From: Panagrolaimus kolymaensis
Taxonomy: Eukaryota; Nematoda; Chromadorea; Rhabditida; Panagrolaimidae
Reading direction: 5' to 3'
Length of the DNA stretch: 64,000 nt
Assembly (NCBI GenBank): GCA_028622995.1
Contig: JAJQJQ010000017.1
Span: forward strand, 2,356,001-2,420,000
Shown piece after piece: positions 1-13,100 of the stretch. Under the pieces are notes generated by a model, which worked only from the letters and a program-made list of their open reading frames with translations, did no database searches and had not been told where the DNA came from. The position numbers and the translations under genes are program-made. Each line of letters starts with the position of its first letter. Within the stretch, counting starts at the first letter, position 1.

Positions 1-716
1 CTAAAATGGCTCCAAGTTGCATTTATTTCCTTGAAGATATTGCTGGAGTTATCGAACAAACTACAACGGAAATTGCTCCCGGGATGAGCATTGAAAGACA
101 TTTTCTATCACCCAAGCATTTGAAAGAGCATATTTCAAATCCTGCAAGTTTTGCTCCCGAAGTAATAATGGCAATGCAACAACGAGAATCTCTAACCATT
201 GTAAATTCTGATGGCGAAGAAGAGCTGTTTACAGATGTTGTTTGTTTTGGAAGTCGAGCCGTTGCCGCTATGCTTACACTTGGAATAGATATGAGTGTTT
301 CACAATTAACGATGCCATCCAGATGTGAACTTGCCTCTCTTCTCGATCCACAAGATGCAATGGGTCGAGATTGGAGTATTCTGGCTGTGAAACTAAATCT
401 CGCTGAAACCCTTCCTGAAGTTGATTCCACAGGTCTAAGTATTAGTCAAACGGATCAATTAATTAGTGAATGGTCTATCAAATGCCCCGAAACAGCAACC
501 GTTGGAAAATTCTGTGCAATTTTGGAAGAAATGGGTCGAGCAGATGCTCGGGATGCTCTCTATCGAACTGTGCCTCTTTATATGTTTGCACCATTGGATG
601 AGCCTACACTCGGTCAACCCGTCATCACATCCCAACGTGATACAGCTACAAGCATAGCTGATTCAGGCGTCCTTCTTTCATCAGCTCCTCGATCTTCAAG
701 CACTCTCTCAAATTAA
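1..716 (+). CDS. unc-5: UNC-5-like netrin receptor, C-terminal UPA and death domain (partial, 5' end outside window)
   Basis: The frame is open from the window edge to a TAA at 714-716, so this is the last exon of a larger gene; the Met at position 6 is probably internal. The first ~110 residues fit the end of a UPA domain (CIYFLEDIAGVIEQ, then a SDGEEELFTDVVCFGSRAV stretch). A death domain follows at about residues 105-190, with LLDPQDAMGRDWSILAVKL, a LISEW helix and CAILEEMGRADARD. The LDP-x-GRDW-LA-KL spacing and the EEMGxxDA ending match the UNC-5 family, whose intracellular part is ZU5-UPA-death domain and transmits netrin repulsion in axon and cell migration. A Ser/Thr-rich tail (about 40 aa) closes the protein. 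ZU5 and the extracellular domains would lie upstream. Other death-domain proteins (ankyrin-like) are the main alternative. Confidence 0.6.
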   Translation, partial: KMAPSCIYFLEDIAGVIEQTTTEIAPGMSIERHFLSPKHLKEHISNPASFAPEVIMAMQQRESLTIVNSDGEEELFTDVVCFGSRAVAAMLTLGIDMSVSQLTMPSRCELASLLDPQDAMGRDWSILAVKLNLAETLPEVDSTGLSISQTDQLISEWSIKCPETATVGKFCAILEEMGRADARDALYRTVPLYMFAPLDEPTLGQPVITSQRDTATSIADSGVLLSSAPRSSSTLSN

Positions 717-2069
717 AATATTTTTCATGACAAAATATTTTAAAAAGTTATAAAATACGAAATACGCGATTCTTTCCATTATTTTTTTCTTTTATTTTGC
801 GGGCCTCAATTTCCGGATAAAAAATTTATGTGTCGTTTGTTAGAATCTTTCGTCCTTCGAGACAGATAAAAGATAATAAATAAAATAAAAATAAATAAAT
901 AAATAAATAAAATAAAATAAAAAATTGCAGTTTATTTTCTTTTAAAAGCCTTTTTTGAATTACTTTAAATTTATCGATTCGAAATCATTTACATAATTTT
1001 TTCCTTTAAAAACAATTTTAAGTTTTTTATTTTTTTACGAATCTGTGATACGATGGTGCGATTTTTATTATATGTATTTATATTCTTTTCTTTTTGATTG
1101 TACTTTTGAGAGAATTTAAAAAAAATAAAGAAATTTTATTCTGAAATTTCAAAGCAAATTTCAATACAGTATACAATGAAGAAAGCATGGTTCAAAAAAA
1201 GAAAAAATTAAAATAAAAAAATGGTTCAAATCGCCATCAACAAGAAAAAATATAAATACAATCAACGCAGAAAATTTAATTTATTGGAGTTGTTGAGCTT
1301 TAAATTTTGAATTTGAAAAAATTCGAAGTAAATATTCATAGTATTGGACAACTATTTTTAAGGTTGTATTTTTTTGTTTAAAAAAATTAAAAAATCGAGA
1401 GTAATTTTTTTGCAAATGGCAGCCACATCCAAAAATCGACGAACGTTTATTAATTCTGGAACTAATATTGTTTTTGGTTGTTATGTGTAAACAAATTTTT
1501 GATAAGTAGAGTCTAAGGAAGTTTCTTGAGCATAATTTCTTTTCTTTTTTTTAAACAAAGGATTAAATTAAAGCAACAAAAAAACTGAAATGAAAGCTAA
1601 AGAAAATAATTTGACAATCACTAACAAAAAAAATTAAGCCATATTTGGTATAGGAAAAACAAAGAAATAAGAGTTTCATTAATTGTAAAAAAAACTTTAT
1701 CAATCATTTTTGATTCGAAGTGGAAAAGTTTTGTAAAAGTTAACGAGCTCTTGCAAGTCAAAATAAAAAAATTAAATTTTTTATTTTAATAACCGAATGG
1801 AAATTTTGGACATACTTTGAAGAAACTTTTACAAACAAAAAATAACAAGATATTGAAAAAATCTAAACAATTAAATAAAAATTTGCTAGTTACTTTTCTC
1901 TCTCAATAAGTGTTTAAATATCAATGAAAAGTAACTAAACAAAATTTTTAATTAAAATACATATTACAAAAAAAGAAAACTACAAAATTAGGTACTTTTT
2001 TACACAAAAAAAGAACACTTCTTTCTATAAGATATTCTTTGGATAAATGAACGACGGTGAAGTTTAAAA
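717..2069. other. AT-rich intergenic region between convergent genes
   Basis: This is the 3' flank of the UNC-5-like gene (+) and of the calpain gene (-). An (ATAA)n tract at about 868-922 contains many AATAAA hexamers that could serve as poly(A) signals. No other gene signal was seen. Confidence 0.6.
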
Positions 2070-4904
2070 TTATTGGAGTTGCTGACCATTAATATTTCCG
2101 CTGCAGAAAATTCGAAGAAAAAATTCTGCTGTTTCATATGAAGTATTATTGAATGGAACAATAATATAATTTCCATGAAATAAATCAAACCGATGTGTAA
2201 CCTTAAAAGTGTAGGATTAGATAAACGTCGTGTTATGAAGAAAAACTTACTTCGCGGCGGGTAGCTGTTTGACTTTTCGTTATGGGCATGCATTTTTTAA
2301 AGAATTTGTGACCTTGTCGACCAGTTTGGAATCCAACATTGTAAACTTTGAACCCAATGCGAAGGAAATTTAAACCTTCAGCTTTATGTTCTCTGCGATA
2401 TTTTTGTATAAGGCCAATAACAATAGTGCATTTTCCATCTTTTTTAACGCTATCAGGAGAAATCGATAGGCAATATTGAGGATTATTGGCGAATGCTTCT
2501 AAAAGTTAAGATCGTGTTTATTAAAAACGGGATTCTAATTTTTTTAAATCTTTCAAAGTTAATGAAGCCTTAAAAAATTTACTTACGTGTTGTTCCGCTT
2601 TTCCATTTGCCGTGAAAACTTAAGCTTTTCCATTCATCTGATTTTTTGCCAACGCTTTTCGTTTGAGCGGTATCATTGATAGCTTCTGGTTTAAGATGAC
2701 ATATTTGTAATACTTTAAAGTTTTTACAAAAACCCTCAAATGGAATCCAAAATTCCCCATCAAGGCGACGCATAAATTTAATTTTTAGCTTTTCTTCATC
2801 AGAAATATGTTGCCATTTTTCACATTCATCAGACCAAGCATCTTTCCATTCATGTATTCCCCAGGTAATTCGTAACAATAAAGTATTGCGAAAATGGCCA
2901 TTAACAACTTTGTAATAGGAGGTAATGCTATAAGCATGATTACCAAGTAATCCTGCTTTAACCGTGGCTTCAGAAGGATATGGACCAACGCTGCCACCGA
3001 AAAGCGAACCCATTTGAAATCCATCCAAAAGTAGTTTCTCAGAAACACTTTCAACTTCAAAATGTTCTGTGATGCCCCCAGTAAAATCTTGGAGGCTTTC
3101 GGAAGTATGGCCTCCAGTTAAAGCTTCATATGATTTATAAAGTTTTGCATACGCCTTTTCAAGAAGGGCACTCCAAAATTCATTATGACATTCGGATTTC
3201 ATGTAATATAATTTTCCATCCACCGTTGGGTGACGGTCATCTACAAAAACATTGATCCATTCGCCATATCTCCAAAAAAGAAAATGAAATTTCCCAGTAT
3301 AATTTTTGGCGAAACTTTGATTTGGTGGAACTACACGATTAAAAAGATTTTTGTCCGAAGTCAAAATAGCCAAAGCAGCAACCATCCAGCAGTTTCCAAG
3401 AGCCCCTTGAACAACATCGAATCTCGATTCGCCATCAACAAAAAAATGAGGATGGTCTTCAATTTCCTGGAAATTTAAAGAATTTTTTTAATCAGAGCTT
3501 CATTATTTTAACATCCTTTCTTATTAATAATAATTGCAAAACTTAAAGTTCCAGAAAAATTAAATGAAAATTTTTTGAGAACATATATACACCAAAAAAT
3601 TTTGCATTAAGTAAAAACCTTTTTTCCTGATACATTTCTCGGTTTCTATTATTGTATTATCCAATAATTTTTAATATAACATCTTTTTTTAAATCTTACC
3701 CAAGGTCTGAGCCATTTAATTTGTTTCTTAGGCCGCTGGCTGTAATATAAGCTTGAATCGATTGCAGGGAATTCTGGGTCTTCGAAGAGGTGGCCAAGAT
3801 ATTTTTTTCGTTTGTCATCATTAAAAACAAGATCAAAAGTAGGAATATCAGGATACAAACGGGGTTGGATTGATTCTTGAACTTCTTCAAGTTGCAAATT
3901 AGGATAAAGCCTTAAGGAAAGAAATTATTAAGTTTAGTTACTTTAATTAAAACTACCTTGGTTGAAGTTGAGAAACTCTTGCAGAATTCTTAGGAGGTGT
4001 TTTTGTTGTTGTTTGTTTATTGCTAAAATAAGTGCTTAGTTAAATTATAATTAAATCAAGTGAGTTTTTTGTTTTATATAAATATAAGAAAGAGATTTTT
4101 CAAAATATTTAATGTTCAAATCATGTTTTTATAATTTACTAGAGAAGTTTTACACTTTATGATAAAAATTAAAATATCTCGTTATTTTTTTACTCTATCC
4201 TTAATGAAAAAATGACCAGAGTTAAGAAAAAGTTCTAACACAAAAAAAACTAATGGATGCAAAACTATAGTATATTTCCATGGGACCAAAAAATGAATTA
4301 AAAACTTACAGTTGGGAAGCACCATTTGCAGGTTTTCCAAATTCATAAAGTGTTAATGATGGATTTATTGATCTTTAAAGGAAAAGGTTCAATAAATATT
4401 TTCTCTTGTTTAAAATAAAGCTTACCTTGGCAGTGGTTGAAGAGATGAAATTTTTGTAGGATCATTGCTAAAATAAAAAGAGTTAACATTACTGAAAATT
4501 AAATAAAGTTAAAATTTTTACCTAGTTCTGTTTAACCCTTTTTCCACATCAAATTGATTTCGGCGAGATTTAGTCACTCGTTTAAGCCGTGTAAAAACAT
4601 AATAACAACAGAATAATAAACAAATTATTAAAACACTGGTTATTACGAATAAAACTGATAAAATGAAAAGTATAATGAAAATTTCATGTAAATCTGGAGT
4701 ACGTGATAGCATTTGAGAGGTGGGAATAGGTGGTTCATTTAACAACATTGGTGAAGATGCCAATTCAAGATTATCATCAAAAAGTGATTCAATACTAAGC
4801 TTATTGGAAACATCTTCATTATTTGAAGGAATCGATTTGGAATCAACAGCGTTGAAACTGATGATAAACTATGTAATCAGCATCCCATACATAATTTGAT
4901 TCAT
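2070..4904 (-). CDS. Calpain-family cysteine protease with N-terminal transmembrane segment; catalytic Asn replaced
   Basis: Nine exons by splice signals: 4891-4904, 4522-4857, 4426-4467, 4310-4372, 3957-4022, 3700-3910, 2587-3466, 2251-2498, 2070-2201; joined they give 663 aa. The N-terminal ~70 residues are acidic. A hydrophobic segment (IFIILFILSVLFVITSVLII) and a basic LKRVTKSRR stop-transfer follow. A low-complexity linker leads to the CysPc domain. QGALGNCWMVAA carries the catalytic Cys, DDRHPT and NEFWSALLEKAYAK are typical subdomain motifs, and GNHAYSITS carries the His. The expected RNPWG motif reads RITWG, so the triad Asn is Ile. Domain III follows (NPQYCLSIS, IGLIQKYRREHKAEG, ending YIIVPFNNTSYETAEFFLRIF). 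No penta-EF-hand domain is present. The first intron would be only 33 bases, so the first 5 residues are uncertain; translation could instead start at an internal Met. Confidence 0.85.
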
Positions 4905-7146
4905 CTAAAATTTATAAAAAAAAATTATGATGGGATATTAAAAAAGCTATTAAAATTCAGTAACTTTTGGTTCCAAAAGTTGTAAAAGATAAAGCTTTAA
5001 GAAAATTTATAGCCAACGCGGAGGAAAAGTTTATCTATCAACGGCAAAAATGTCGGCCGAAAAAATCTTAGAAAATAGAAAACATATAATGATCGAATCG
5101 AAAAAAGCATTTAGTGAAAAAAATCAAAATAAAGTCCATTGTAATGGCTGAGCAGCTAACCTTTTCTCGTACGTTACACCATCATTTTTTTGTAGAACTT
5201 ATTTTTGTTAAGAAAAAATATGGCAAAAGATTAATCGAGGAAAAGGGTAAATCCAAAAGCTGAAAAATAAAATTGAAAATGAAATAATTTTGGTTTCTTT
5301 TTTTATCTGATAAGGGATGATGCTTTTATCATTTTTTCAAAAAAGGCCAAAAGTGTGCTTTTAGAGGTGAATTCTTTAGTGATAGCATGCAAGTAATTTT
5401 CTCCGAGGATTAAACTATGCGATATAAAGAGATTTTAAAAGACCCTTCAAAACTTCATATGGAAAGATATAAAAAAATTAATTGATCTTGAACTCAAAAG
5501 GCAGCAAAAACAAGTTATAAATTTTTAATACGCGATAAAAAGTCTAGATGGATAATTTTAAAAAACTTTTAAATGATTTTACAAGAATAAAGATTTTTCA
5601 ATTTGAATCAGTAATATTTTATTTACCAAAAAGTGAGCAAAGAAAATTATTTTTTTGGGCAAAAAAATTTTTTTTGATAAATAACACAAAGTTTGTATTT
5701 AAAAGTTATTTAAAATAAAATAAACGCAAAAAATATATTCAGGTTCAAAAGAATTACATATGTAAATAACCTTTAGCTTCTAGAAGGCCAATATAAAAAA
5801 TGACAAGTGAAATAGCGGGTAAAAAGTAAAGTAAAATACCTTCAGATATGTACTCACATTTAGTAAATGCGCAAAAAATGGTGTATAGAAAATAGTCAAA
5901 AAAACAATTCAAACGATATTTGAAAATTTGCCCTATGCCTCATAACCTGACCTGCGTCGCCATCATTCCTCACATCGAATAAAGAAAAAAAAATAGAAAG
6001 CGAAAAACCTATGTTAGAAATTTTACGATAACGCGAATAAACATTGTGGGATGACATTAACGATGAAAAAAAATATAGTCATACCTTTTTTGCAATGGTA
6101 TCTGCTTTGCCCGATGATGAAAAACAAAAAAAAAAACATTAAACCTGTGAGCTTACGAAACAAGGAATTTATAAATAAAGAGTTTAGATCAGCGCTGATT
6201 TTGTAAGCAAAAAATATTGACAAAAAAAAATAGAATAAAAAATCAAATTCTCACAAGTATCACAATCTACAGTAAGAATACAAAAAATTTCTCCATCTTT
6301 TTTCCTTTCCTAAATATACAAAGCGATTGTGAAAAATAACGGAATAAAAATTTTTATGAATGATAAAAAAATAGTAAACTTTGGTATTTTTTAATAATTA
6401 AATCAAAAAAAGACAGGGTTTAAAAACGAAAAAAAGTTTTTATTAACAAGAAAAAATAATTCATAAAATACTAGCGCGATATGAGTTTAAAGCTGTGGCA
6501 AAAAATGTAAAGACGATGATCAAAAAAAATTGATTTTTCATTCCAATGGTATTTGAAAAAAAGAAGACACTAACACCCCTTGCCATTCGATGCAATAATG
6601 GCTGCATGCTTATCTTTACACATTTCTTTCGTTATTTTTTTATTCTTCTTTTGCGCGGAGAGCTGACATTTGCTTCGTCCATATTTTTCAGAAGATTTCG
6701 TATGCGACCTTTTGTTTAAAAAAAATGAGCCAATGCAATTTCTATCTATGATTTGTAATAAAAAAGAAATAGAAAACATTGTAATAATCTAAAATTTTGC
6801 GCCAATAACAGAAGCTTATATTGCCTATGATGTTTTACCTTTAAAAAATGCTGGTGACCGAGAAAAAAAAAACGATAAAACTATGTTGTCTTGCATTTCT
6901 CAAAGCTTTTTATTTTTTTTCAAGATGATCCATCGGCGTTTTTCCTTTTCGGATTAATCAAGTCTTGATAAATACTGAATAAGCAATGATTTTTAAGAGA
7001 TGTTATTTTAATTATAGAAATTTATTACGATCAAAAAATACATTCGGAAGTATTTTTTTGTTGAAAAATAAATTATAAAAGTTTATTTAAAAAAATGTTA
7101 CATATCCAAGATTACATTAATGCATAAAAAAGAAAGCCTTTTTGTT
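4905..7146. other. Intergenic region upstream of calpain and downstream of laminin
   Basis: About 2.2 kb of AT-rich DNA without a convincing coding frame on either strand. An acceptor-like TTTTAG (minus strand) directly precedes the proposed calpain start. AATAAA hexamers on the minus strand beyond 7147 would serve laminin. Open frames here are short and biased by A/T runs. Confidence 0.5.
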
Positions 7147-10100
7147 TTAAATCAAAGGACATCCATCAGGGATAATTTTATGGAGCTTTTTTGATTTTGA
7201 CAATGGAACAACTGTGCCGCTAAAGTAAAGATCCTTGATGCAACCATTGAAGGAATTCAAATGTAAGGCATCGCCGATTTTGGCAGATACACCTCCAATA
7301 TGAACTGGTAATGATCGATAAACATCCATGGTAGTTGCAGGAATTTTAACTTGAAGATTTCCACGAGCATCATTAAGTCGAAGATGAAGATTTGTTCGAG
7401 TTAAAGTTAAATGGAATCGATGGAATTCTGATGGGCATAATGAAGTTGGAAGAGGAATTTTATGTTCGATGAAAACTTTCTTTTCTGCATGAACTGCATT
7501 GAAAATAATGAAATCGGAAGTCATATTGACGAAAAGATAAGTAGTATTATATTCCTGTTGAGATAATAGAGCGAAAAGTGTGCCAGAATTAATTGACGAT
7601 CGAAGTTTAAAACTGATTTCAATAGTATTTGGTTCAGTACTTGAGAAGGTTTTCAAGGCTCCAAAAGATGCATAACCTCCAAAATGAATGTATGCAATAT
7701 CGTTGGTTGTTTTGCAAATGACAACATCTCGAGATTTTGCATGCAAATCTCGACTAATTCCATCAACGACAAAATCTTTGATGCATCCATTAAAACTTGG
7801 CCGAGTGAAATTGAATTCTTTCTTGTGTCGGGAAATTACACCACCAACAAACATTCTCTTTCGAGTAACACGAGGATTAGGGGCATCTTTTAAAATTTCA
7901 GCCGAGAGATTATCAACTTGTAAGCGAATTTCACGCTCTTGTTTTCGGAAATCTACAGCATGCCATTCACCATCATCAAGCCGTCGCTCTTTATATTGCA
8001 GTTGTTTGAATGAGTCCTTTCCTTTAACATCAAGAGTAAGGAATCCATCTTCCATGTAAAGGAAGAAATAAAGGGTATATTTCTTGTAATTAGCCCATAC
8101 CCAAATTATTCCATTTGATGCATCAGTGCGGAATAAGAAATCAAGTTTGAAACTAAAAAAATAATTTGCAATTTTTTATAAATTTAAAAGAAGTTTTAAA
8201 AAACCTTTTAAAATCGGGATATGGTGATTGGAAATTAATTTTGCTGTGGCTGCTTTCCGTTGCACCATAGCGAGCACCATCAGCAACTTGAGCTTCAACT
8301 TCTTTCATCGATGGAGCTCGACATGTTTCACCAATGGGAGAAACTAAAAATATTTAAATTAATTATTTGAATTTTGTGTTAAATGTTAATTGGAAGTGAG
8401 ATGATTAGTTTAGCAAGAACACACAATTAATTTTTTAGTTGAAACAATTAGTATTATGTATTAAAATTAAAAGTTAAACAACATCCATTACTAATTATGA
8501 TAATTAATTTGTTAAAACAAAGGTCTCAAACTTATTTTCCAGACCAAAAAAGCAGTAACGATGTTTTTGTTTTTTGTTATTTTGTCTGCACCCATTTTTT
8601 AGAGAGTTAATAAAAAAATTAGTTTCGAAAAAAACACTTTCAAGCATTTATAAATACCTCCTAATTGATCAAATGAGGATAACGCAGCAGTTTCGGGTGT
8701 ATCCGAAATATAAGTTGGAGCGGCTCTTTGCACACTCAACTTTGAATTCTTTCTTTCAAAACTTTTTTGTTCATCGACGGATTCATCTAGAGAAAAAATG
8801 AAAAATAAAAAATGTAAAAGAAAGAAAAGTAAAATAAAATGAAAAAATAATTTTGAATTTCGTGAAAATTTTTAAATTCATATAAAAACTAAAAACAAAC
8901 CTGTTTCCGCTGTGATATCATCGTCAAAAGAGCAAGTACCAAGCTGAGCTTGGTGTTCCTCAGGAATTATAGACAATTTTCTGTAAAAAAAATTCATTTT
9001 TAGTTTTTAAATAAACTTCCAGAGAAAATAAAGCTAACTCAAAATTAAAGTAAAAATCGCTCAAGCAACCAATTAATGGTTCACTCGTTCCCATATCATC
9101 ATTCTTTTCTTTATACCAATCAGGCAAGCCACCGAAATAAAGCTTAGAAGCTTCAGAACCAATAATGATATCATCCGGAAGATGACCTTTAAGAATTTCT
9201 CTATCATCAATTCGAACTTCAATAGAATTTCCAATTCTTGCAAAGAAAATCGAATGAAGTCTTCCATCATTGTATGATTGATTGGAGCTAAGAGATGGTC
9301 GTTTAAGTCGATCATTTGGATCAGTGCCTAAATGAACAATAAATCGACCATTGAATAGATATACCGCAAAGAAAGTCTGAAAATTATCTTATTAAAATAT
9401 TGTTTTGAAATGAATTCATTTACTTGATCATCATCATCTGTAGCACGTTTACCCTTCTTTTTAAGAGCTTTTTGATAAAGTAAAACAGCATTGCTATTTT
9501 TAGTTCTCATGTTAAAGGCCAAACTTGAATTGGTTCCAAGTCGAATGCTATTGGTGACCAAATATCCAGCTTTAGGGAAACCAATAACCCCATCAGCAGG
9601 CAATAAGTGATTCTCTTTAAATTCGCATCCTGGTTCCTTTCTTTGTGATCGAATTGGATGATCCAAATCAAGTTCGCTGACTTGATTGGGTTTTACCAAT
9701 TGAATGCAACCAACAAAGCCGTTCCAACTAATATCGCGTTCATCAAATGTTGTTTTATCAAAATCAGATGGAACGCCACCAACAAAATGAGGATCTTCAT
9801 CACCAATGTTGAGAACATTATTTTCACCTGGAATGGCAGCAGTAACGTGATCAGCATCATCATCAACTTGAAGATCGATTTCATTTTGATTTCGAGTAAT
9901 TTTTATAGTATGAATTCTACCATCTGCATAATGAGTGAGAGCAGAATGAGCTTCAACATAAGAGCTTTCACCATAATTTGCTTTAACATAAATGGCTCCA
10001 TCACGAAGTTCAACTGCAACAAAGTCTCCATGTTCATGACTTCCGCGGAAGTAGAGAAGACCTTCGGGTGAATAAGCAGAATAAACAATTCGAATGAGAG

Positions 10101-13100
10101 TATTAACTCTTTCAGTCATGGGCATTCGAATTTGTGCAAATCCATTACGGAAAAAGTGACCACGAGCAGCAGTTTGTGGAGCTCCAATTGCTCCATCACA
10201 TTGTCCAGTTTGATCAACAAAAACCCAGAGTGGCACAGGAACATTGTCAACTTTGAGGCCGCCAATAATACCAGCAAATTTGTTTGTTGAAAGGCCGAGT
10301 TCATTTGTAACATCAACATCATCATAACCCATGTAAATTTTCGTTTCACCAGGAATGGTATTGAGAATGACATCATTGGTTGCATCAGGTTCACCCAAAG
10401 TAACTTCAGTTGGTTCGTCAACATTTTTTGCGCCTTCACCTGTGAGAGTTTGTTTTTGCCCAACAGAGACTTCAACGGCATTACCAATACGAGTTACATC
10501 AATGTGATACCAAGTATAGCGATCAGAAGCAGCAATATGGCCAATATTGTGGCTATTTGTAGCTCGACGGCTTCCTGATCCAATATTCCAATGAACAATG
10601 ATTCTACGTTCCTTTAATTCAATTGCTATATATTCACGTGCTTGAGTTCGTCGAGATTTGGTCAAAGTTAAGAAAAGCAATGAATCTGGAATATCCAAAG
10701 CAGGTCGATAGCGAAGATTGATGGTTGTGGTGGGAGAAGGATGGGCTGGACTAATGTATTGTCGAGCACAACTTGTTCGAGGATCGCTTCGAACTGAAAT
10801 TCGAACTTTGCTGGCTTTTTCTTTAGCTTCATTGATTTTTTCTTTTAATACAGCAAGCTTTTGTCTAACAATTTTCATTTCATCCGCATGCTTAGCTCCT
10901 CGATTTCGAACATCTTCAAGTTTTGCTAATGATGAAGAAAGAGCTTTGCTTGATTCTGTGATATTATTTATGTCTTCTCGAATGGCTTGCTCGTTGAAAT
11001 TACTTACAGCATCTGCTCTTTCTTTTAATTCGTCAACATCTTTAGCAAATTTATCAACACTTTCTGCTGCTTTATCAACGGCATCATTGGCTTGTGCAAC
11101 AGTAACATGAATGTTATTGATTCGATCTTCATGATCATCAAGGACATCTTGGGCTTCTTTAACTTTTGTAACTTCTTTTTCAACATCTTGAGAATTTTTT
11201 TGAATTCTTTCCAAAACTGCTTGAAGTCGCTTCGTTGATTCAGCAACATCCGAGCCGTTTGTTTCAGCAAACGTATTTTTAAGGTAATTACTTGTATTTA
11301 ATTTTTTAGCTGCTTCTACAACAAGTGAATTTTCATCATCATCGCCTCCAATATCAGCAAAAGCTTCATCAGCGCGTTTTTTCGCTTGAGCTGCTGCTTC
11401 AGAAGCATTGGTCATGGCTTGTACGATATCAGTATAAGCATTAATTCCAGAAAGGGCTTCATTACTCGAGATTCGAACTTCTTGCATTTGCATTCGAAGC
11501 TTTTTAGCTTGATTATCCAAATCTTTTGCATGTTTTTCAGCTGCATGAAGTTTATGCTTTTCATTTTTAAGCACTTCTTGACTTTCAACCGTTTTTTGAC
11601 GAGTAGTTTCAGTAGCATCGTTTAATTTTGTGAGTAAATTATCTTTAATTTCTTGATAATGATCATGAGAATCGAGAGATCCCTGCTTAATTGATTCCAC
11701 AGTTTCTTTTGCTTTTGCAAGGGTTTCTTTTTGATCCTCAGTAGCTTTTTCAACTTGAGCCACAAGATCTTTAAGGGTTTCAAGCCGTTTATTCACAACA
11801 TCGGTGAGTTTTCTCGCGGCCGTTGCATTCACTTTTGCACCATCCCAAATTGTATTTTGGAAATCTTTAATCCATTGGCGGCGATCTTCATGAGCTTCAA
11901 AAAGCATATCATAGCTTGTATCATTAAGCTTTTTAGATAAAACTCGTTTAAGAACTTCTTCCGCTTCTTCAGCATTTTTAGTTGCATAATTAATTTGTTT
12001 TTCAATTTGACGATCTCGTTCTTTTAAATTTTCAAGAAGAGTTTCAGCTTCTTTAACTTTACCTTCAACATTTCCACTATGTTGATGGGAGACTTGTTCC
12101 GCGAATGCATTCAATTGAGTGCTGATATCAAAAACTCGCCGATTTTGTTCATGCTCTGTATTTCGAATTGAATTTAAATCATTTTGAAGTTGATGGATTT
12201 TATTTAAAGTTTCATTTGAGCGTTCTTCAAGATATCGAGCTTCACCAATGACCAAACGAGCTTCTTTAATGTTTTTATTTTCTTCTATTGGACTTCCAAA
12301 TAAACCAGAAGATGATTCTTCATTTTCATTTATCGTGCTTAGAATATCATTAAATGCTAAAATGGCAATATTTAATTTAATGATTTTTTACTTTTGCAAG
12401 CTTACAATCTACTGCTTCATTAATTTTACGCAAACGTTTATGGGGAATTGGTTTTGAATCGCTTAAATTTTTAACTGTTTCAAGTAGAGCTTCCATTTCA
12501 TCCTCAAGAATCATTAGATCTTTATAACAACCTTGATCGCATGCTAAAAATTAGGTTTTTTTCCTGTTTTTATTGCAAAAATTTTAACTTACAAGTACAA
12601 ACTCTATCAATGAAAGCATGTCTTGGTCGACACACTGAGCAATCACGACCTACCACAGATTCGCGGCAATCACATTGGCCGGTTACATTATGGCAATATC
12701 CATTCAAGCTACCATAAGGATGGCACGCGCACTGAGCACAAAAACCTCCATCAACATTTGGATTACCATAAAACCCAGCGATGCAATTTTCACAATATTG
12801 CCCAGCGTATGATACCTAAAATTTATTGTATCAATTAAAGCTTCATAATAGAAAAGGTACTTTTATGCAAATACTACAAATAAGCAATAACAAAACCGAT
12901 CTAACCCCGTCTTTTTTATTTATATCTATAATATTTTTTGTTTAACTGTTATTTTTTTATTACAATATTATTAGATATAGGGAAAAAATAAATATTGGCC
13001 TGAAATGTTTGTTTTTAGCCTTTGTTGTTTTGTTGTATTTGACTTCGCTACATTGTAGTTTGGTTTGGGTGTTGTTTTCATTATGGTTTTGTTAATTTTA

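Noticed and set aside
2587..2880. Sequencing error as the cause of the missing calpain Asn
   Set aside because: Frame and flanking motif (WG, EWKDAWSD) are intact; two codons differ (ITW for NPW), which a single base error would not produce.
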